Positions 5,578-10,656 of a stretch of 10,656 nt of DNA are shown piece after piece. Numbering within the stretch: the first letter of the stretch is position 1; each line of letters opens with the position of its first letter. The stretch spans positions 1 through 10,656 of the forward strand of contig JBMORL010000083.1 in the NCBI GenBank assembly GCA_049322335.1. Direction: 5' to 3'. The notes beneath the pieces were generated by a model. That model was not told where the DNA came from. It saw nothing but the letters and a program-made list of their open reading frames with translations, and ran no database searches. Made by a program: the position numbers and the translations under genes. Source of the stretch: JBMORL01 sp049322335 (lineage in GTDB: Bacteria > Bacteroidota > Bacteroidia > Flavobacteriales_D > UBA2798).

Positions 5578-8157
5578 TTAACTGATATTTAAAAGTGTAA
5601 TTTCACCCGTGTTTCCATTCATTTCTATTTCATCACCTGTTTTCAGTGTTTTTAATAATCCGGTAACGCTAACGATACAGGGAATTCCCATTTCGCGTGA
5701 TACAATGGCCGAATGGCTAAGCAAACTTCCTCTTTCAACAATTATAGCGGAAGCGGAGGGAAAAAGCGTTACCCATCCGGGATCAGTACTTGATGTAACA
5801 AGTATATCTCCGTTAAGTGAGGAAATCTCAGACGGATCTCTCACTACTCTTACCTTTCCACGAACTATTCCCGGGCAGCATCCTGTTCCTTTAAGAGTAT
5901 TGCTTCCTGATGAAAACGTTTCATGTTCGTAGAAATCATTGTTTTCATATACCAGTCCGTAAGTTTTTATTCTTTCTGCCGGAACAGGAAGGGATGTATA
6001 CCGGTCGAATTCTTTTTTACGCAGAGCAATTAAAAATCTGAGATCTGAATTTACGGAAGTGCCTTTTGAAAAAGAAATAATTTCTTCTTTGGTAAGATAA
6101 AATATGTCGTGTTCATTTTCAATGAGGTGAAGTGTTTTGAATTTTTTTCCTGTTTGGATAAATAATTCACGAACGATTCCGAATGCACGGGTTCTTTCAT
6201 ATCGCAGGTTTTCGCGGTGGCTTACCAGTTCCCGTGCTTTGGAAAGAGTTTTAGTAAAAAAATAATACCTGAGAGGACGAAGCCGAAGTTTGTCCTTTAC
6301 TTTTTCTTCTGCATTTTTTCTCAGTTTTTCTTCCATGCTTCCGGAAAGAGTAGTAGTAACGATATTTTCCTCAACATACGATTTTATTACTTTCACATAA
6401 CGGGATGGTTCGCTGGAATAAGAAACGGTTTCCAGTTTCAGTTCACCAACACATCTTTCTCCGAAATCATGAATATACGCATCTATTTTCTTTTTCAGCT
6501 GTGGGTATTTTCCTTTCAGAAGATGTTGCCATATTTCTTTTTCATTGTGGCCGCAGAAAAAAGATTTCAACTCCTGGTCGTTTATGATAAACGAAGCAAT
6601 GCTGATGGTACGATGAATAGGTTGTGTGGAAATAATATCACTGCTTCCGCAGAGGAGATCGTTATGAATATTTGGGTTTTCTGAATTCAGTTTCAGTGTA
6701 TCACATTTTTTTTGCAACCGGCCAAAAGCAATCATCGCAAAAAAGTCATTCAGCAGCGGAGCTTTCCATTCGCAAAGAAGCTTTTTTTCAAAATCAATAT
6801 ATAGCTGAATAATTTCTGCCGCAGTTTTATTATCATAGTTGATGGATTTATAGGAAGAGATAACCTCATTCAGCAAATCGTAGAATTTTTTCCGGTTTTT
6901 TCTCATGGAAAGATAGCGACCATACATTCTGAACGCCATTTTAAAGATTCTCAGCCATGCTTTTGATTTGGAAATTCTGTAGGATTCGGGAATGTCAAAT
7001 TTTTCCTTTACACCCATCATTTTTTCCATATACCTTGCATTCACAGAATAGCCGGGAAGCAAAGCCAGCATGTGGTACCAGCTTTTAAGATTGTAATACA
7101 CACGGCCGTTTATTAATCCCAGCGTGTTGGCATACACTTCGCGGTTTTGTTCTATGGTTTTTTTGTCCACTCCGAGATATTCGCTAAACAACCGGTAGGC
7201 GCTTTCATAAGAAGAAAGGATAAAGGAAAATGTAAGCGGAGTAGTTACCCCGGGATAAGATTCAATGATATTGCTATTGTCCCAAACAATATATTGGCTG
7301 TTGTCTTTCTTTTTTCCGCTGGAGGTAACGGGACGGGTTTGCAGCAGGTAAAAAATATTTTTGCAATAACTAAACTCAATGTCCTGCGCGCATCCCAGCT
7401 CCTTGTGCAGCTGGCCGAGAACGGAAGATATTTCTTTCAATTGATCATCGTTCAGCGTAAAGGCTTTTTGGTTTTCGCTGCTGATATTTCTCTTTTCTAT
7501 TTTTCCGTTACCTGAATGAAACAATCCGTATGTTTTTTCCGCTGCTTTTTTTTCTATTTCATTTTCTTTCATAACAAAATGATCGGCATCCAGTTCCCCA
7601 GAAACGATCCCTTCACCCAAACCAAATACAGATGAAATTATTTTTTCATTTTCATTTCCGCTTACGGGGTTTATGCCAAATGCCACTCCCGAAATTTCTG
7701 CTTCTACCATTTCCTGGATAACTACAGCCATAGAATGAGGAGCATTCATTTTATGTTGTTGCGAATAAACCCTGATAGGATCAGAATAAGCGGATAATAA
7801 TACTTCCTTTACAGCTTCATCAATGCCTTCAAACGAAACAAACAGCTTTGTTTTAAACTGGCCGGCAAATGAAAACTGCAATCCGTCTTCATTAACTCCC
7901 GATGAACGGACAGCAAAATATTTTTCTTTTGCGTCCGGAAAAAATGTTGCCAGTTTATTTTTCCATCCTTCGGGAAAAACTTTGTTTTTTATAATCTCTG
8001 CGGGGTTTTCGCAATTTTGTAATTCGGTGAAAAGAAAATCGTTGGGAATTATTACAAAAGGTGGAACCCGCAGCCCCAGATCAGCCAGCTGTTTCAGCCG
8101 GAAACCTTTTCCGCCTGCCTGTTGTATGGATTGTATTTCGCCTGGCAGCAATAACAT
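5578..8157 (-). CDS. PEP-synthase-like dikinase (ATP-grasp + substrate domain + phosphohistidine domain, no PEP barrel)
   Basis: A protein of 859 residues with three parts. Residues 1-280 are the PPDK/PEP-synthase ATP-grasp domain: AGGKGFRLKQLADLGLRVPP (14-33), VRSSGVNEDG (83-92), ISGVAFGINP (155-164), GLGEGIVSGELDADHF (179-194) and the closing QDIEFSY (258-264) and LQTRPV (272-277). Residues 290-735 are a helical middle region starting VWDNSNIIESYPGVTTPLTF (291-310) and containing GERCVGELKLE (566-576). Residues 757-855 are the swivelling phosphohistidine domain with the catalytic His815 in GSLLSHSAIVSREMGIP. The C-terminal PEP/pyruvate TIM barrel is absent. Domain order and length match rifampicin phosphotransferase (Rph), where ATP phosphorylates the His and the phosphate moves to a substrate bound by the middle domain. 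The substrate is probably not rifampicin, given the neighbours; a lipid or polar head-group alcohol is inferred. Its ATG follows the UbiA stop by one base. Confidence 0.85.
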   Translation of the reverse strand: MLLLPGEIQSIQQAGGKGFRLKQLADLGLRVPPFVIIPNDFLFTELQNCENPAEIIKNKVFPEGWKNKLATFFPDAKEKYFAVRSSGVNEDGLQFSFAGQFKTKLFVSFEGIDEAVKEVLLSAYSDPIRVYSQQHKMNAPHSMAVVIQEMVEAEISGVAFGINPVSGNENEKIISSVFGLGEGIVSGELDADHFVMKENEIEKKAAEKTYGLFHSGNGKIEKRNISSENQKAFTLNDDQLKEISSVLGQLHKELGCAQDIEFSYCKNIFYLLQTRPVTSSGKKKDNSQYIVWDNSNIIESYPGVTTPLTFSFILSSYESAYRLFSEYLGVDKKTIEQNREVYANTLGLINGRVYYNLKSWYHMLALLPGYSVNARYMEKMMGVKEKFDIPESYRISKSKAWLRIFKMAFRMYGRYLSMRKNRKKFYDLLNEVISSYKSINYDNKTAAEIIQLYIDFEKKLLCEWKAPLLNDFFAMIAFGRLQKKCDTLKLNSENPNIHNDLLCGSSDIISTQPIHRTISIASFIINDQELKSFFCGHNEKEIWQHLLKGKYPQLKKKIDAYIHDFGERCVGELKLETVSYSSEPSRYVKVIKSYVEENIVTTTLSGSMEEKLRKNAEEKVKDKLRLRPLRYYFFTKTLSKARELVSHRENLRYERTRAFGIVRELFIQTGKKFKTLHLIENEHDIFYLTKEEIISFSKGTSVNSDLRFLIALRKKEFDRYTSLPVPAERIKTYGLVYENNDFYEHETFSSGSNTLKGTGCCPGIVRGKVRVVRDPSEISSLNGDILVTSSTDPGWVTLFPSASAIIVERGSLLSHSAIVSREMGIPCIVSVTGLLKTLKTGDEIEMNGNTGEITLLNIS

Positions 8158-8158
8158 A

Positions 8159-9109
8159 TCAAAAAATTAATTTCTGTATCATAGGAACAGCTCCGAGTAT
8201 CAGGTACATCAGCAACGTCCAGGCCACAGAAGCATATTCAATTAATTTTGCATTGGTTTTGTTTTTTTTTCTGAGAAAGATCCATGCAGGAATAGAAAAA
8301 ATGAAAAACAAAAAACCAAGGGTGATAACCGATGTTTTCCCGTATCCCGCAAACCATCCGGCAAGAATAGCAAATGTTGCGTTTATAGCCAGCATGATAT
8401 TCCAGATAACGGTAGCCGGATTTACGCCCCACAGTTTGGTGTAGGAAACTACTCCTTCCTCCTCCAGTTCTGCCGGTTTTATTTTTCTTCCGGTTTCCAT
8501 TACTATTCCGTTCATATAGGATACTCCGAAAAAAAACAATAAACCTTTTGGTGCCTCTGCATCATTCAGCACCCAATCGAGGCCACTGGCAAAAATATCG
8601 ATGAGTGGCATAATGAACATGTGTGATACCATGTATAAAACCGGCCGGGCTTTCAGCCACACAGGAACTCCAAACTCAATCCGCATTAAAAAAAGATAGA
8701 ATAAAACGGCCAGCTGCAGAAAAAACAAAGAAGGGAAAACAAAAATCAAAACACATAGCTGTAGTAAAAGAACAACAATAGCTAAAAGCTGTAATTCTTT
8801 CAGGCTGATGAGTCCCCTGGGAACGGGAAGATACGTCCTGTAACGTGCATCATCTTCACGGTCTTTGAATTCGTCAGCAATTCGCAAAAGGAAAAAAAGC
8901 GTAACGGTAATAAATACTCCCCAACCGTAAATATTCCAGTTGATAAATCCTTCCTCGCCCCGGCACATTCTTGAATAGGACACCGCAGAAAAAGTGAAAG
9001 CAGCAATAAGTAAACCATGTCCCAAAAAAGGAAAGCGTTCATTCTGATAGATAATAAATCTTCTGAAGAAGGAAAGCCGGTTTTGCGCTTTTATTTTTTC
9101 GCTGTTCAT
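8159..9109 (-). CDS. UbiA-family membrane prenyltransferase, divergent second acidic motif
   Basis: A protein of 316 residues, with about nine transmembrane helices (roughly 30-47, 60-77, 105-125, 127-143, 157-173, 188-204, 231-254, 258-279, 291-310). The first acidic motif, RIADEFKDREDDARYRTYLP (76-95), holds the DxxxD pair Asp79 and Asp83 used to bind Mg2+ and prenyl diphosphate; PVPRGLIS just after it is common in the family. At the second motif position this protein has METGRKIKPAELEEEGVVSY (204-223), with acidic residues Glu205, Glu214 and Glu216-218 in place of the usual Asp-rich DxxxD. Family members transfer a prenyl chain to an aromatic ring, haem, a sugar phosphate or a glycerol phosphate; the acceptor here is unknown. 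The ATG overlaps the HMG-CoA reductase stop (ATGA), so supply of isoprenoid and prenyl transfer are translationally coupled. The family call is strong; the exact reaction is open. Confidence 0.85.
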   Translation of the reverse strand: MNSEKIKAQNRLSFFRRFIIYQNERFPFLGHGLLIAAFTFSAVSYSRMCRGEEGFINWNIYGWGVFITVTLFFLLRIADEFKDREDDARYRTYLPVPRGLISLKELQLLAIVVLLLQLCVLIFVFPSLFFLQLAVLFYLFLMRIEFGVPVWLKARPVLYMVSHMFIMPLIDIFASGLDWVLNDAEAPKGLLFFFGVSYMNGIVMETGRKIKPAELEEEGVVSYTKLWGVNPATVIWNIMLAINATFAILAGWFAGYGKTSVITLGFLFFIFSIPAWIFLRKKNKTNAKLIEYASVAWTLLMYLILGAVPMIQKLIF

Positions 9110-10389
9110 TTTTTCTTTTTCCGTCCGAATTTTTTATGAGCACTGGAAAAATGTCCTGCCGAAAGGGCAGCGGCAATGGAAATTTCACCCGAAAGAACTA
9201 ACGCTCCGCATATTTCAGCAAATTTTCTTGCTTTTCCTGTTCCGTAACATTCCATCAGTTCCAGGCATTCGCGCTGTGTGGGAAGCCCGGTTCCTCCGCC
9301 AATAGTTCCTACAATTAAATTGGGAAGAGTTACACAAACATATAATCCTTCATTTTTCACGGTTTCCATTCGTGTAATGCCCACAGCAGCTTCCGAAACA
9401 CAGGCGGCATCCTGTCCTGTGGCAATGAATAACGCTGCCAGTCCGTTGGCAAAATGTCCCTGTGCACCAATAGCACCGCTTTGAATGACACCCAAAGTAG
9501 AAGTTTGCCAGTATTCGGCCATAGCAGCAGAAGATGTTTTTAAAACTTCTTTTATCACCGTTTCCGGAAGCAGAACTTCTGCTGAAACTTTTTTGCCCCT
9601 TACATTGGAAAATGAAATAGCCGTAGCTTTTTTATCTCCTGAATAATTTCCCTCAATAAACCATGAAAGGGGTTTTACGGGTGCATGCTGTACAATATAC
9701 TTGCAAATTTCATCTGTACATAATGTCACCATGTTTTGTCCTGATGCGTCACCGGTTTGAAATTCAAAAGTGAGTATAAGATGATTGCCCTCTATGTTCG
9801 ATTTCATTTCCTCCAGCTGTGCATGGCGACTGGTTTGTGAAGTGATTTTTGAAAATGTTTTCACCTCTTTTAATGTCCATATAAGGAAAGTGCCCAGTTC
9901 TGCCATATTGGAAAAACGAAATACAGGACTGCGTTGTACTCCTTCTATAAGGCAAACTGAAGTAATTCCACCAGCCATTCGCGCAGCTTTTGCTCCACGG
10001 TGATAGGAGGCTACCAACGCACCTTCACTGGTCGCCAATGGCACATAAAAATCACCCCACGCAGCCGATCCTTTTACATGTACCGGCCCTATGATGCCGG
10101 TTGGAACCTGGCTCATGCCTATAAAATTTTCTATATTTCCTTCCAGCGAATCATAGTCAACGAATTTTTTTTCACCGCCAAGAAACGGAAAAGGCCTGCC
10201 CGTTGCTTTTTCCAGGAACTTCAGTCGATCCATTTTACCTTTTTCTGTTGCAACAGCTTCCAGCGGTAACCGGATGTCGGGCAACGACTCCTTTTTTTTA
10301 TTCCTCACCTGGTCAATTAATTCATCCAGTTTGCTGAGGGATCTTAACTTATCAAGCGTTTTTTTCGACTTGTCTATGGTTGCTCCCAT
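9106..10389 (-). CDS. Hydroxymethylglutaryl-CoA reductase, class I-like, soluble
   Basis: A protein of 427 residues and first gene of the proximal block. It reduces HMG-CoA to mevalonate, the committed step of the mevalonate route to isoprenoids. Motifs: VPTGIIGPV (95-103), ATSEGALVASYHRGAKAARM (119-138) with catalytic Glu122, QTGDASGQNM (211-220) for the nicotinamide cofactor, SGDKKATAISFSNVRGKK (250-267) with catalytic Lys253, GHFANGLAALFIATGQDAA (311-329) with catalytic Asp327, GGGTGLPTQ (364-372), and the C-terminal AGHFSSAHKKFG (411-422) with catalytic His418. The Glu-Lys-Asp-His set is complete. The DKK motif and the GQDAA segment point to class I rather than the class II enzymes of many bacteria. 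There is no membrane domain; the first 40 residues are charged. No other mevalonate pathway gene lies in the window. The DNA upstream holds a candidate promoter. Confidence 0.95.
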   Translation of the reverse strand: MGATIDKSKKTLDKLRSLSKLDELIDQVRNKKKESLPDIRLPLEAVATEKGKMDRLKFLEKATGRPFPFLGGEKKFVDYDSLEGNIENFIGMSQVPTGIIGPVHVKGSAAWGDFYVPLATSEGALVASYHRGAKAARMAGGITSVCLIEGVQRSPVFRFSNMAELGTFLIWTLKEVKTFSKITSQTSRHAQLEEMKSNIEGNHLILTFEFQTGDASGQNMVTLCTDEICKYIVQHAPVKPLSWFIEGNYSGDKKATAISFSNVRGKKVSAEVLLPETVIKEVLKTSSAAMAEYWQTSTLGVIQSGAIGAQGHFANGLAALFIATGQDAACVSEAAVGITRMETVKNEGLYVCVTLPNLIVGTIGGGTGLPTQRECLELMECYGTGKARKFAEICGALVLSGEISIAAALSAGHFSSAHKKFGRKKKK

Positions 10390-10410
10390 TTGTCTTTATT
10401 TATATTGTAA

Positions 10411-10418
10411 CAAAAGTA
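10411..10418 (-). promoter_or_regulatory. Candidate Bacteroidota -7 element for the HMG-CoA reductase operon
   Basis: On the minus strand this reads TACTTTTG, a full TAnnTTTG match, placed 21 bases before the ATG at 10389. That would give a leader of about 15 bases. A TTG lies 14 bases upstream of the element, closer than the usual -33 spacing, so the upstream half of the promoter is unconvincing. The position makes it the best promoter candidate in the window. Confidence 0.5.
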
Positions 10419-10420
10419 AA

Positions 10421-10446
10421 GGTTTAACGGCACAACAGCTTAACCC
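10421..10446. repeat. Imperfect inverted repeat upstream of the HMG-CoA reductase promoter
   Basis: GGTTTAA (10421-10427) and TTAACCC (10440-10446) are inverted copies with one mismatch, separated by 12 bases. The repeat sits directly upstream of the candidate -7 element on the minus strand, where an operator could overlap the -33 region. It is short and could be chance. Confidence 0.25.
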
Positions 10447-10490
10447 GGGGTAATAAATGAAATTGTGTTAAAATCATTACTTTTATTGTG

Positions 10491-10656
10491 ATGAAAAGAA
10501 AATCGAAGATACCCTTATTACTTGTAATTATGCTGGTATACATCCTTACCCAGCTGGGATGGTGGGCCTACCTGATTACAGAACTCACTAAAGTAGTGTA
10601 TAGCGGGTCACCAAAACTGGATCAGCGTATATGGATGGTGTTGGGTGAAGGAATGG
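10491..10656 (+). CDS. N-terminus of a membrane protein, possibly a sensor histidine kinase (cut by window end)
   Basis: An ATG at 10491 opens a frame of 55 codons that runs off the right edge. The protein begins MKRKSKIPLLLVIMLVYILT: a basic start and a transmembrane segment at about 7-28, continuing QLGWWAYLITELTKVVY (21-37), then a polar stretch and RIWMVLGEGM (46-55). The pattern of a short N-terminal helix with a WWAYL segment, followed by WMxxGEG before a presumed second helix, resembles membrane sensor histidine kinases I recall from Bacteroidota. No kinase domain is in view, so this remains a guess. It is transcribed divergently from the HMG-CoA reductase operon. Confidence 0.6.
   Translation, partial: MKRKSKIPLLLVIMLVYILTQLGWWAYLITELTKVVYSGSPKLDQRIWMVLGEGM

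Larger units (their letters stand above)
10390..10490. promoter_or_regulatory. Divergent intergenic region between the HMG-CoA reductase gene and the membrane protein gene
   Basis: These 101 bases separate two genes reading away from each other, so both promoters should lie here. A full -7 match serves the minus-strand genes (10411-10418). On the plus strand TACTTTTA (10478-10485) matches seven of eight positions, but it ends only five bases before the ATG at 10491 and has a TTG just 12 bases upstream of it, so it is weak. An imperfect inverted repeat lies in the middle (listed separately). Confidence 0.6.

Noticed and set aside
6217..6684. Plus-strand ORF of 155 codons
   Set aside because: It lies wholly inside the dikinase gene on the opposite strand. 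The minus-strand frame has clear family motifs, while this translation shows none and is rich in Phe and Ser, as expected from antisense of a Lys/Glu-rich gene.
7147..7515. Plus-strand ORF of 122 codons
   Set aside because: Antisense to the dikinase ATP-grasp and linker coding region; no recognisable motif or start context.
5578..8157. Annotation as true phosphoenolpyruvate synthase or rifampicin phosphotransferase
   Set aside because: The PEP/pyruvate barrel is missing, so it is not a PEP synthase. The gene lies among lipid genes and I cannot show the rifampicin pocket residues, so naming it Rph would overreach.
8061..8444. Plus-strand ORF spanning the UbiA/dikinase junction
   Set aside because: Antisense to two well-supported genes, with a low-complexity translation; considered a shadow.

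Overview
The window is AT-rich DNA that looks like a Bacteroidota chromosome. The evidence is a protein ending in a type IX secretion (T9SS type A) sorting domain at the left edge, A/T-rich start regions without clear Shine-Dalgarno sequences, and TAnnTTTG elements (the Bacteroidota -7 consensus) upstream of the gene blocks. Genus and species cannot be told from the sequence. No tRNA, rRNA, CRISPR array or mobile element was seen.

Layout. (1) 1-560, plus strand: the 3' end of a secreted or surface protein with a Reeler-like (choice-of-anchor V) repeat and a T9SS sorting domain. (2) 549-5402, minus strand: five genes whose ends all overlap (14, 4, 4 and 14 bases). In transcription order they are a BtaA-like (DUF3419) aminocarboxypropyltransferase, a dolichol/phytol-kinase-like membrane protein, a GNAT-like acyltransferase, a membrane-anchored SRPBCC protein, and an OleC-like acyl-adenylating enzyme. 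(3) 5403-5577: a 175-base gap with candidate promoter elements and no convincing terminator. (4) 5578-10389, minus strand: three coupled genes. In transcription order they are a class I HMG-CoA reductase, a UbiA-family prenyltransferase with an atypical second acidic motif, and a PEP-synthase-like dikinase with the rifampicin-phosphotransferase domain order. (5) 10390-10490: a divergent promoter region. (6) 10491-10656, plus strand: the start of a membrane protein, possibly a sensor kinase.

Reading the eight minus-strand genes together (inference): every predicted activity fits building or tailoring an isoprenoid-containing or otherwise unusual membrane lipid. HMG-CoA reductase commits carbon to mevalonate. 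The UbiA enzyme moves a prenyl chain. The dikinase and the CTP-dependent-type lipid kinase would phosphorylate intermediates. The BtaA-like enzyme would add a 3-amino-3-carboxypropyl head group from S-adenosylmethionine. The OleC-like ligase would activate an acyl chain, the GNAT-like protein could transfer it, and the SRPBCC protein could bind a hydrophobic intermediate. No BtaB-type N-methyltransferase and no OleA, OleB or OleD is present, so neither classical betaine lipid nor classical long-chain olefin synthesis is explained by this window. I know of no described pathway with this gene set; the product is unknown and this is the main point of interest. The convergent 3' ends at 549-560 overlap, and a possible bidirectional terminator hairpin lies inside the last codons of the ligase gene.
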